DNA from: Epichloe hybrida
Lineage: Eukaryota > Ascomycota > Sordariomycetes > Hypocreales > Clavicipitaceae
Reading direction: 5' to 3'
DNA: 64,000 nt
Assembly (NCBI GenBank): GCA_019022495.1
Contig: JAFEKR010000029.1
Location: 248,001-312,000, forward strand
Part shown: one piece after another, positions 52,204 to 61,556 of the stretch
How positions within the stretch are numbered: position 1 is the stretch's first letter
Layout of the letters: every line of letters begins with the position of its first letter
The notes under the pieces: model-generated
Databases searched by the model: none
What the model was told of the DNA's origin: nothing
What the model saw: the letters and a program-made list of their open reading frames with translations, nothing else
Program-made: the position numbers and the translations under genes

Positions 52204-55200
52204 TCAAACGTGAGGCGCAGCACCCGGCCTGCTTTTACCCAGTGATTCTAGTAGCTCATGGGGTGGAATACGTCGAATGCCGCTACCTCTGTCGTACATC
52301 GAAGTCGGCGCGGGCGTATATCCTTCTCGCTTCTTTCTCAGTCTATCGAGCACGATTCCTGCCACAACCATGAGAAGGATCAAGCCCAATGAGATGGCCA
52401 GACCAATGAGCACGATGAAGACGAGAGGCATGTGGCTTTCTCCAGATGAGAAGAAATCATCCTTCTGCGTGAAAATTCGGGCTATCGTTCCTGGTGCATT
52501 GCCTGAATTGGTCGTCAGGGCATACGGCCGGTAGTGCGTCCCGTTGAAAATGGCGGCTGATGCGACACCAACATCTGGAATAACAATGGAGCCAGTCATC
52601 ATGAGGGCCTGCTTCTCTCCTAGCAAGTCTGTCTTGTCGTGGGCCTTGGTTAATGAAAAAATCTGAAGGCTTCGCAGGATTGTGTTGGCCGGAAGAGTCT
52701 CCTTGGCCGTCATCCACTTGCTGCCGTCATACTTCATGAGATAGACTGACCCGTCTTTGGCCGACTTTCCAGCGATCCAGACCTGGCTCCCGTCGCCAGA
52801 TGCCGGGGTCATAACCTGCACGGGTCCAGGAATGCTGTCAGCGCCGGGGAAGGCCAACCAAGTCCCCTTGCTGGCATCGTACAAGGCCAGGTATCGCTTT
52901 TCAGTGTTGTTGGCCAGCATGTCGCCGCCCACAACGAGAGTCGTTTTGCTAGACCACAGCAGCCCCAGCACCTCTCCCGACAAGCCGTTGCCGGGTTGAG
53001 TCCACTGCTGAGAATTGGCATTGTAGATGCAGAGACCTTGACAGCCCAACGCACCAGCTTTTTCAAAGGATCCGCCGACATAGACGTCGTCGGTATCGGG
53101 ACGAACTGTGATTGCGGCGACTGTGCCGTTTTTGCCGGAGATCGGGGCCGGCTGGCTGCCGAATGACCTTGTTGCAAGGTCATAGGAAACGAGACCTTGA
53201 ACTTGTGCACCGTTTACTGTGCCGGTGACCATTCCTCCGGCGTAGAGCACACTGTCGCGCAGAGCCACAGCCATGAAGGTTGAATCAGCCGAGATTCCCG
53301 AGCCGAGGTCGCTCATGGCTCCATTGTTGTTGCCGTCAATCAGCATCAGATTGTTGATGGAAGAACCGTTGGCCGACCGAGCGGAAAAGTGACCGGCGAG
53401 GACGGTCATGTTGGCTTTATCATTGCTATAGAAGGCTCCCGTGATTACGCCTTGGAGAGTGCTGTTGGAAATGGTTTCACGAGCCTTGAGTCTGGAGGAG
53501 GAGGATTTGCGCTGTGGATCGATCTTGAAAGGAAAAGTGCCCAGGCCATTCGAACTCAGAGTTGCTGCGCCGTTCGCGCGAAGCTGCGCAGACGACAATG
53601 CGCCCGCAAAGAGATCGCCAATGTCCGTCACATTCTGCAGGCTAGCTGTGAGGATTCCGTTGTAAGTCGGCAAGGGCTGGTCGAGGTTCTGTAACCAATT
53701 CTGCTGTGAAGGAACCCAGATGGCAAATCCGTCGGCCTGTGCAGCGCTCTTGCCGTTGAAGGCGTTGCATTCCGAGAAAGATCCGCTCACAGCGATGGCT
53801 ATTTCGACCGTCTTTGAAGTAAGATTGATGGACATTGGGACCACGTTGTCCACCACGCCGTCAACTCCACCACCGAGTGCGCTCCATGAATTGGACTTGG
53901 TGTCGTACACGGCAACATGACGCAGTTCCTGCTTATTGTCAAGGGTGCCGTTGAAACTGCCACCAACATAGAGTTTGGTTCCTTCAAGGTGCATATCAAG
54001 GACCTGGCCATTCAAGCCCCCGTCAAGAGAAGTTGCCGTTTGCTTGTCACCACCGGTGATGGCAAGGACATTGACGAAGTTGTTGGACGTGAAGTTCCCA
54101 CCGACGAACAATGCATCGCCCGACGTGACTAGTGACTTGACTGCCGAGTTTCGACCAAACTCGGAGCCCAACTTGTTGATTGCGGATTCTTCAAAAGCCG
54201 AGACATCGAATGTGGTCTTTGTCGGTTCAAAATCGAACAGTCCATTGAGCCCACCACTGGATTTGGTGAGAGTGAACCCTACCCTTTGAGCGACAACCAT
54301 GAGAGACTGAACATCTTGGCCGGCCATGGGCGTGAGCGTGACAGAGGGCTTGAAGCTGTCGGAACTCTTCTCTACGTAGCCGAAGTAGATCTGATCGTAC
54401 TTGTCGTAATAATTCGTCTGGAAAAGCGTCGTGCTGAAGTCGGCATTGACCGTGCCAGTCGACATTGTACCGGTTACGTTGACTTTGCCTCGCATAGAGC
54501 AGGTTTGGTCCGGCATGCATCCTGGTGTGTACATGTTGACCGTGTAGTTTCCAGATTCCACAATGTTCGGGGTGAACACGACCGAAGCGGAACTGCTGTT
54601 GACATCGCCACCAAAACTTGCCGTGAGATAATCCGAGTTGCTCTGAGCAGATGGTGATTGTTTCCAAGGTCCAGTAGTTGTAGCGGTAGATGGGAATCGG
54701 ATACCCTTGCAAGTGGGCTCGTTGAACTTGCCGATTGCATGGGCAAAGATGTCGTCCTGAAAAAGCTCGATACCAGAAAGACCAGCTCCAGCACCATACC
54801 ACTCGGATATTGCGATTTGAAAACTGTTCATTCCTACACGGTTGACAAAATGAAAGTCCTGGAATTTGGTGTTACGGCCGTTGTCAAGAGGACACTCGCT
54901 AGTGCAACTTGCATTCTGTCCGGTGGAGGGGTCGACATATGTGAGGTTCATGATACCGTTAATGGGGAAGGCGAGAAATCGAAAGGTCTTGGTGCCGCGG
55001 CCATCCTTGTTGGTGTTGTAGAGTCTGAGTTTTGTAGGCTGGAAACCGAACCCGAACGTTGCCTCCCAGGTGGCAGGCACCTGATCAGCTGCCAGCCATG
55101 TGTTGCCTGCCTTATCATTTCCTGCCGAGCAGACGATGTTCTTGGGGTTTCTGAAGCCTTTCGTGGATGCTCCGTTTGTGGCGGTGATGTTGGCACCAGA

Positions 55201-55920
55201 CAGATTGATAATCTGGCTGTCGCGTTGGCTAGGAGTGCTGGCATTCCCCAGTCCAGTGAAGCTACCTCCAAAGATGATGTGTCCATTTGATGTCTTGGAG
55301 ATGGCATTGACAGGGCCGTTGAAACCGGCAAATGGCAGGTTTGCCCAACCATTCGCTTCTGTCCAAGAAATTGCGTTTGTCGAGTTTGAGCCCTTGAATT
55401 TCCCACCCACGTAGACGGTTTTCCCGCTGTCGTCATCACAATACAGCGCGTTGATCTCGCCCTCCAGACCTTTCAGAGGCGTGATTTCGGCTGTGTTGGG
55501 GTTGAACAGAGCAATTGCTGTCGACTGGGTGCCATCTAGACTTGTGAAATTGCCTCCGATTACCACCCTCTTCGTACCGCCATCGGCATTTTTAAGCACG
55601 CACATTGCTCGAATTGACGCATCTGTAGACACTATTGGAGCCAGAGCGCCGTTGGGTAACCGTGCAAGAAGAAACTCGCTGCCGTTTGTGGGGAGAGGTT
55701 TTGCTATTTGTCCCTCATATTCATACAAGGAGATGCCGTTGAAGTCACCCGCAATTGCTATCCTGCCCAAATTGGAAAAATCGAGGTTCGCCGACGGAGC
55801 CGGATTGAAATGGATTGCTCGACAGACGGAAGGAGCAAGAGATGCCAGTGCCAAGAGAGTAGAGTCGAGCATGGAGATGGGCGGACGCCTCGAGCGGCGC
55901 TGGTGGAAGGGCAGCCGCAT
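52204..55920 (-). CDS. rax2: Cell-polarity landmark protein Rax2
   Basis: Large type I membrane glycoprotein marking sites of polarised growth; partner of Rax1 in budding yeast and of tip-growth machinery in hyphae. Single exon, 1238 aa. A basic stretch precedes a hydrophobic signal segment (MLDSTLLALASLAPSVCRA, residues 17-35). The ectodomain contains many propeller-like repeats of the form VYVGGSF / FVGGNFTS / IAGDFNG / VVGGDM, with numerous N-x-S/T sites. A transmembrane helix (MPLVFIVLIGLAISLGLILL, about 1164-1190) is followed by RLRKKREGY and a 45-residue cytoplasmic tail. The length is normal for the family. Met17 is an alternative start that would leave a cleaner signal peptide. Confidence 0.95.
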   Translation of the reverse strand: MRLPFHQRRSRRPPISMLDSTLLALASLAPSVCRAIHFNPAPSANLDFSNLGRIAIAGDFNGISLYEYEGQIAKPLPTNGSEFLLARLPNGALAPIVSTDASIRAMCVLKNADGGTKRVVIGGNFTSLDGTQSTAIALFNPNTAEITPLKGLEGEINALYCDDDSGKTVYVGGKFKGSNSTNAISWTEANGWANLPFAGFNGPVNAISKTSNGHIIFGGSFTGLGNASTPSQRDSQIINLSGANITATNGASTKGFRNPKNIVCSAGNDKAGNTWLAADQVPATWEATFGFGFQPTKLRLYNTNKDGRGTKTFRFLAFPINGIMNLTYVDPSTGQNASCTSECPLDNGRNTKFQDFHFVNRVGMNSFQIAISEWYGAGAGLSGIELFQDDIFAHAIGKFNEPTCKGIRFPSTATTTGPWKQSPSAQSNSDYLTASFGGDVNSSSASVVFTPNIVESGNYTVNMYTPGCMPDQTCSMRGKVNVTGTMSTGTVNADFSTTLFQTNYYDKYDQIYFGYVEKSSDSFKPSVTLTPMAGQDVQSLMVVAQRVGFTLTKSSGGLNGLFDFEPTKTTFDVSAFEESAINKLGSEFGRNSAVKSLVTSGDALFVGGNFTSNNFVNVLAITGGDKQTATSLDGGLNGQVLDMHLEGTKLYVGGSFNGTLDNKQELRHVAVYDTKSNSWSALGGGVDGVVDNVVPMSINLTSKTVEIAIAVSGSFSECNAFNGKSAAQADGFAIWVPSQQNWLQNLDQPLPTYNGILTASLQNVTDIGDLFAGALSSAQLRANGAATLSSNGLGTFPFKIDPQRKSSSSRLKARETISNSTLQGVITGAFYSNDKANMTVLAGHFSARSANGSSINNLMLIDGNNNGAMSDLGSGISADSTFMAVALRDSVLYAGGMVTGTVNGAQVQGLVSYDLATRSFGSQPAPISGKNGTVAAITVRPDTDDVYVGGSFEKAGALGCQGLCIYNANSQQWTQPGNGLSGEVLGLLWSSKTTLVVGGDMLANNTEKRYLALYDASKGTWLAFPGADSIPGPVQVMTPASGDGSQVWIAGKSAKDGSVYLMKYDGSKWMTAKETLPANTILRSLQIFSLTKAHDKTDLLGEKQALMMTGSIVIPDVGVASAAIFNGTHYRPYALTTNSGNAPGTIARIFTQKDDFFSSGESHMPLVFIVLIGLAISLGLILLMVVAGIVLDRLRKKREGYTPAPTSMYDRGSGIRRIPPHELLESLGKSRPGAAPHV

Positions 55921-57544
55921 GGCGATAGTGTTTCGCCGTGGCTGCGACCAGCGACCGTAGAAATCGTGGAAAGGGCCAGGAAGGCGTCGATTTAGAAGTT
56001 AGAACAAGTCGAATGAGTGAGCGACGTGTCGATTCGTCGATGGTTGTGACGCGGAAACGGGCATAGCAGGTTTCGCCGACGAGCCTGAAGTGCGGATTGT
56101 TTGCCGGGCGGAGCGCGACGTGAATTGGCCCAAGGTGGTGGGCGCACTTTGGGAAAAAAACCACGCCACGAAAAAAAAAAACACCCCCCCCCGAGTAACG
56201 ACTGTGGTGGTATTCGAGATAAGGAAAAAAAATAAAGAGCGTAGTGATGGCGAAGGAGACGCTCGATCGGAGCCAGGAACCGAAAGCAGCGGATTGACGC
56301 TTTCTGTATTCTGTCGCAGGTCGCCTTGGTTTCCCCCTTTGACGGAGGATGATGGGTTTGCGAGTCGTCCCAGGGCAGTGCCTTGTACGGAGTAACAAAG
56401 GATGGCTGGGGGCGCCCAGGTTGGCACGAAGAATGCGGGAAATTGCAGAGGTTTGTTGTTACTGGGCCCTGGCACTGGCAGACTGACTTGCTACGACGCT
56501 AGTCCCGACGGGGCCCATGTGCTTGTTGTCAAAAATTGAGGGGGCCTGGGTGGTGCACAGCAACAAGCTTTTGCCGTGTGGCCGCGCTGCGACAACGATG
56601 GCTTCAGAGTGTTTTGTGGAACCAGACGCTTTTTGAGGGAAATGAGCCAGGCATAATATGAGGAACGGCGGCGAAGTGCTGAAGCCGTCTCTGATGATTC
56701 TCAAGCCCATCGAGCGATGGGTCTGGGGTGTGACCTACACTAGCTAAGCACCTGACCAGCCTGAGCGGCAGACCACCAGATATCACTGCAGAGGTCTCGG
56801 GTCGCCAGCGCCATCCACAGGTCTGAGTCGGCAGGAGACTAGCTACTATGTAGTAGGAGTACAGAGCGGGCTCTTGCACTTGAGCAGCAGGCAATTCTCT
56901 TCTCGTGCTTCTCGTGCCCCGTATCACACGGCAAATTCGTGTCATGTTGCTCTCATCAAGTAAGTAATCTATACGGATTATGACAAGACTCGAGTGATCG
57001 AGTCTGGCTCAGACCAAGAGGGTTTCCCTTGTCTGCAATCCCTTTGAATGTGCGAAGACCCCAGGCGGGTCGCGGACCTCCCTTTGAGCGTGTGCGAAAG
57101 ACCTCAGGCGGAGCACGGACAGGATTTAGGCCAATAAGGATAAGGCCACGCATTCTATATGTACAAAGAGCCACCTTTGTATTCTAGGGCACGATTTGCC
57201 CAGGCAAAAGGTAGTCCACTTGTTCAAGCGAACCCGATCGCCGTGACGTGCTCATTACTATGGCCTGTTTGTTGGAGAGGTTTCGCTCACGACTCGTTGT
57301 ATCTGTGTCAGCTTCGTCTCCATCGAAAGCACAAAAGAAATTTCTTTCCATCTTCTTCTTGACAACTGTTCAGATCGCGGCTTGCTTGTTTCTTTCCTTC
57401 ATGGTGACAAGCACGCGTCGCGAGGTGAGTGCAACGCACGCACAGTAATAATCTGCAATATAACAACCGCCCTTTGCCTGTCGTAATATAATACAGTACA
57501 ACACGTTCACAATCAATGTCGAGTACGAAAGCTACTGTCGCGCA
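55921..57544. other. 1.6-kb spacer between rax2 and tRNA-Cys
   Basis: Left part is the rax2 promoter. GTACGGAGTA at 56385-56394 and TACGGATTA at 56972-56980. An imperfect 40-bp direct duplication lies at 57040-57120. No supported gene. Confidence 0.55.
57040..57120. repeat. Imperfect 40-bp direct duplication
   Basis: 57040-57079 and 57080-57120 share CCCTTTGA, GTGCGAA, GACC, CAGGCGG and CACGGA/CGCGGA blocks in the same order, with small indels. Confidence 0.7.
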
Positions 57545-57616
57545 GTTCACGTGACGCAGTGGTAGCGTGAAAGATTGCAAATCTTTAAGTCCTTGGTTCG
57601 AATCCGAGCGTGAACT
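57545..57616 (+). tRNA. tRNA-Cys (GCA), no intron
   Basis: Cloverleaf by hand: acceptor GTTCACG pairs with CGTGAAC. The D arm is ACGC-AGTGGTA-GCGT, the anticodon arm AAAGA-TTGCAAA-TCTTT with anticodon GCA, the variable loop AAGTC, and the T arm CTTGG-TTCGAAT-CCGAG. The discriminator base is T, the known identity element of tRNA-Cys. Internal promoter boxes A (TGACGCAGTGG) and B (GGTTCGAATCC) are intact. A T6 run at 57625-57630 is a proper Pol III terminator. Confidence 0.97.
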
Positions 57617-57624
57617 CGACTTCC

Positions 57625-57630
57625 TTTTTT
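57625..57630 (+). terminator. Pol III terminator of tRNA-Cys
   Basis: T6 beginning 9 bp after the tRNA 3' end. Confidence 0.85.
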
Positions 57631-58824
57631 GGGGACTAGCTTCGCTTTTTGGCCTACCATCCCTCTGTGTACAAGCTTGACACAACCTGTGGTAAAGATG
57701 CATGGCAGGACCCGTTTTTTTTTTGTCTTAGGAGGGTATTGAGCTTGAAGACCATCGTCACGACCACCAAAAACACGGTACCTTTTTTGTTCAGCCCTGC
57801 GCCCCTGGGCGGAAACGCACGCAGGCACCTCGCCCTGGCTCCACACTCGCTCTGAACATGACTTCATCCCAAAAACAAAAACAAAACCTGTAATTGAGAC
57901 AGGTACTCATGTAGAAGTGTTGCATGCGAGGAGGTACAAGAGAAAATAATCCGTGTAACGGAATCGTTGCTGCAGCTCATCAAGCGGATGCCCACCGGCT
58001 CGGCATTAACAATGATCGAGGACGCGAACGGAGTACGCAAAACGTTTTTCGACATATAAAAAGACTCTTCGACTAACTTGGACGAGTTTACGAAAAATCA
58101 AGTTCATGGGGAGTTAAAAATGATCTATATCCCCCAGGTGCCGGTACTAGCAAGATCATGGCCGTGCTTTCTCTGCTACTTAGCAGATCTCCGTTGCGTC
58201 TGATCAGTCACCCCGTTTCAGCCCTGTCATGTGCCGCTCTGTCAAATGACAAATTACACGAAACGCTTCAATACTCGAGTAGGGGGGGGGCTTTCGAAGT
58301 CCAAGTGTATGGCCTTGTATAGATGTGGTTTTTTTTTTTTCAACATCAACACAAGTATGACAATCCCACATGGAGATAATCTCAGACGTATGACAGATGA
58401 CCGTGTCTGTTTGTTTCCGGGTTTGACGAGGTTAAAGAAGGAAAATGACGATAAAGCACGGCGTCTAGGTCATGTGAAATCTGCGACACAGGCTCAAACA
58501 TGGTGCATAAGCCCTCAGAGTCGTTTACATCCAGCGTCCTCGGTGGCTTCTCATGACTTGCTTGGGACCTTCCGTCCCGAATCGCACATTTATGTAGCTA
58601 TTTCGTCAGTACTCATCCTTGAAAAGTGAAACCAGATCCCAAAATGTCACGGAGGAACATGTTTTGAGATGGTCGGTCAGGACGAAGAAGTAGGCAGCTC
58701 GCATCGATCATGGCACGGTCACGCCCCGTTGTGTACGCTAAGCCTATTGTCGATCCGGAAGAGACTTGCTCGGGGTCAAAGATGCGAAGGAGCAACTGCG
58801 TTTGATTTCTACGCCTTGTTCTAG
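57631..58824. other. 1.2-kb spacer after tRNA-Cys
   Basis: No supported gene. A T run near 57714-57723 and another near 58329-58340, plus a G run near 58280-58289. Confidence 0.55.
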
Positions 58825-59687
58825 TCACTGATGTTCTTCTGAGCCTTGGTATCGTGATTTGTATTTCCGGGGGCTTTCAAACTCGCTTGGTTTGCCGGAC
58901 CACATGCCCTTCCGATTCCTTTTGGCTATTGCCTCGGCCTTTTCGTAGACTGACTTCAATCCTCCGTATTCTCCGCCAGACTTGGCTTCATATGTTGTTG
59001 CCAGGCCTCTCTTGACCATCTCTAGGCCAACGTTGCGGCGGATAAGGAATCGACGAACGTAGACTGTCGCAACAATGCGGTTGTACTGATCTCGTCTGTA
59101 GATGTAAGCCCGCACGTTTCTGTGCAGGATATACTGAGATAGCCAAGTCAGGGCTTCGGCGGCAAACGGTTGAGCTGGACGGCCGAAATGTGTTCCTTCG
59201 GGGGCATCGACACCTGCAAGACGGATTGGAATCTTTTGTTTCCAGTGCGGGCCGAGGGTCAGCTTATGTTCCATGGCTCTGTGACTTGGTGAATGTTGCT
59301 TACCGTTCGATCCTTGAGTTCCTTCCTGACCTCGGGTATCTTTCTCAACCAGCCCCATCCCACAGCCTTGCCGCCAGGTGTATGGAAAAGGTGGAAATTG
59401 TCCCCATCACCAACACTTGTAACCCTGCCAAATAGGCTGCGGCTCCTGAAGAATGAAGGCCGAACAAAAGCAGCACCCGGAATTCGGCGGAGGTAGTTGG
59501 CATAGAGCTGCAACGCACCGAGTCCCACGAGAGAAAACAGTACGACTGGAGCCCATTCTTTGGCAGCTCCCAGAGGATCGGCTTCGGCTCGCCTCAGCAT
59601 CTCGGACCACGACACGGCGCGTTTTGTTGGTAAGTTCTCATTTTCGGCATCCTCTGTTGGGACACGCGATCCAAACGGCCAGACCAT
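58825..59687 (-). CDS. lcl3: Lcl3-type membrane-anchored staphylococcal-nuclease-like endonuclease
   Basis: Fungal mitochondrial/membrane SNase-fold protein. Exons on the minus strand: 59304-59687 and 58825-59232; 263 aa, phase 0. A single membrane segment ([20 protein letters not shown], about 47-66) follows a charged N-terminus. The nuclease domain starts [20 protein letters not shown], crosses the intron as [17 protein letters not shown], and continues [34 protein letters not shown] and [15 protein letters not shown]. Asp/Glu and Arg positions of the SNase active site (GDGD, DAPE, YRRDQ) are visible. The intron ends in a non-consensus AAAAG acceptor; no other AG gives a sensible join. The C-terminus is basic. 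Confidence 0.93.
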
Positions 59688-60082
59688 TCTGTTTGCGACC
59701 CGGAGGCCGAACTGGCCATGAACTGTTATACGGAGCAGGGCTGTGTCTGATCGGGTTGACTAACCGATTACTCGCACTGGAAAATTGGTGGGCGACCAGA
59801 CTCGTCCAGTAAGTAAAGCAGTGAGTGCCTGGCAGTGCCTGGTCTCACCCATTGGGTCCAGCTCTGCTTCCAACCCCGCCAATGACATTAACGTCATGCC
59901 CCAGCAACATGCACGGCGAGTTGCCACTTGACTCCATGCAATGATCTACGCCGGTGCACTATCGCAAAACTGGTTCTAGACTTTGGATTTGTTCTCATAT
60001 ACCTGCCTTGTACGGATGAGATGGGTACTGGCATCTACGCTAAACAAGCAATACATAGGGTTCACTCTTCTGATACCGCGAT
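59688..60082. other. Spacer lcl3 / arpc2
   Basis: 395 bp between two minus-strand genes: lcl3 promoter side and arpc2 3' side. CTGGCAGTGC is duplicated near 59830-59842. No gene seen. Confidence 0.55.
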
Positions 60083-61272
60083 TTAGCTGCCTTGAACCTT
60101 GAAAGATCGGCCGCTGGCTGTCTTCCTTTCCTTTTCTTCGCTATCAGGCCGAGCACGTCGTAGCACTAGGTCTTTTGTTAGCTGTGAATCTAAAAAACGG
60201 CACTGGAGCCACGCCAACCTTGGAGGAAGTCTGCTGTGCGCTTGCGCATTCGTGAGTGGATATATGCTTTAGAGGCCTTAATATGGTAATGAAAATAATC
60301 TCGGAATGTCTGAATATGGGAGATGACTATGGGCATTCTCTGAGGCGTCAAGTGTCTCGGGAAAAGAACTGCAGTTGTCAGCAAAATGTAGGACTCAGAA
60401 AAAATTCATTCATGCCATACCGAATGTGACATAGCCAATCTCGCCTGTGCTAGTACTTTGTACACCGGGAACTCCTTGTAGTTCAAGTGGTGGGTCATTT
60501 CGAAAAAGAACTTGAGGTGCATTTTGGATAGCTCTCCTTCGAGCATCCACGAATTCTTGGATGAAGACTCTACCAAATACCCGGTCGGTCTCTTCGCGGA
60601 AGACCGTGCTAAAAATCACCGTAACTCGGTCGTGGCTGGCCTTGACATATATTGCTTCTTCTTCTCGGTAGCGAATCGCCATTACTTGACCACCTTCTCG
60701 AACTCCTTGGGGAGCTTCTTCGGATGTGAACTTTGAAGCCTGTTCTCTCAACTCATAATGTTCCTGGTAGGCCTGCTCGAACGGAGCTGCCATGGCGTTG
60801 CGTTTTAAGAGAGCAAGCTTTAATGCTAGCGCATCGCGTTCCTCTTTTGTTTTTAGAGCATTCATTAGTTTAGTTCACGTTAAAAAGTTTCGTGCTGAGC
60901 AACTTAAAGTCTCACCTTTCTCATCAGGCAGATTATCAATGTCGATCAAGACCGAAAAGTCGTATCCGGGCTCTACCGGTGAGACAAATTGGCCATATTC
61001 TCGCTGGAGAACCTGTTCAGCGCCGTACTGAACCAGGTCTGGAAAACATCTTATTTGGATAGAGAGAAGGATTTTCGTTTTCGATTCGGGAGTTGAAATG
61101 TGGAAGGTTACACCATCGAAGTCTGAGATAGTCTGATCAATCGAAGCGGGGGGGGCACTGGTATACGGTCAGAAGCTTGCGGAATAAAAGCAACATTAAA
61201 CATAAGATACCCTGAGAATCTCTCGGTCAGGACCGATTGGATCAGAACATTTTGGTAGTCAAGGAGAAGCAT
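60083..61272 (-). CDS. arpc2: Arp2/3 complex 34-kDa subunit (ArpC2)
   Basis: Core subunit of the Arp2/3 actin-nucleating complex, needed for actin patches and endocytosis. Five exons on the minus strand: 61211-61272, 60916-61157, 60421-60843, 60219-60368, 60083-60165; 319 aa, every junction in frame. Start [20 protein letters not shown]; later blocks [40 protein letters not shown] (across intron 2), [20 protein letters not shown] (across intron 3) and [20 protein letters not shown] (across intron 4). Intron 2 ends in an ACAAAAG acceptor rather than YAG. Exon 2 has a C8 run at its start, coding Pro-Pro in GAPPAS. Diverges from utp12 with 284 bp between starts. Confidence 0.96.
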
Positions 61273-61556
61273 CTTCGTGACTTGTGCGTTGCAAGTTGCT
61301 TGTTCTGCCTGCTCCTCTCCCAGAGCAACAGTGTTGATGATGGTGGGGCTGAGCAGGTGAAGCTCTCGTCAGTGGAGGAAGCACGTGACCGCAACTTGGC
61401 AAGAGCGAGTCGCTCTCCGTTGCGGTCCGTCCGCAGAGCCTATCGATAAGAGAGAGAAAAATATCCCACTCCGCGACATGCAAGTCTATCTCCTTCAGTA
61501 GTCTGGATTTATTGGAAAGCGCCAGAAAAACCAATTGACCCAGCGACTTTGCGGAA
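61273..61556. promoter_or_regulatory. Bidirectional promoter arpc2 / utp12
   Basis: 284 bp between divergent ATGs; contains one CCAAT (61531-61535). No TATA box evident. Confidence 0.55.

Noticed and set aside
56090..56398. Overlapping ORFs on both strands upstream of rax2
   Set aside because: Low-complexity Lys/Phe runs, no conserved motifs; most likely rax2 leader or promoter.
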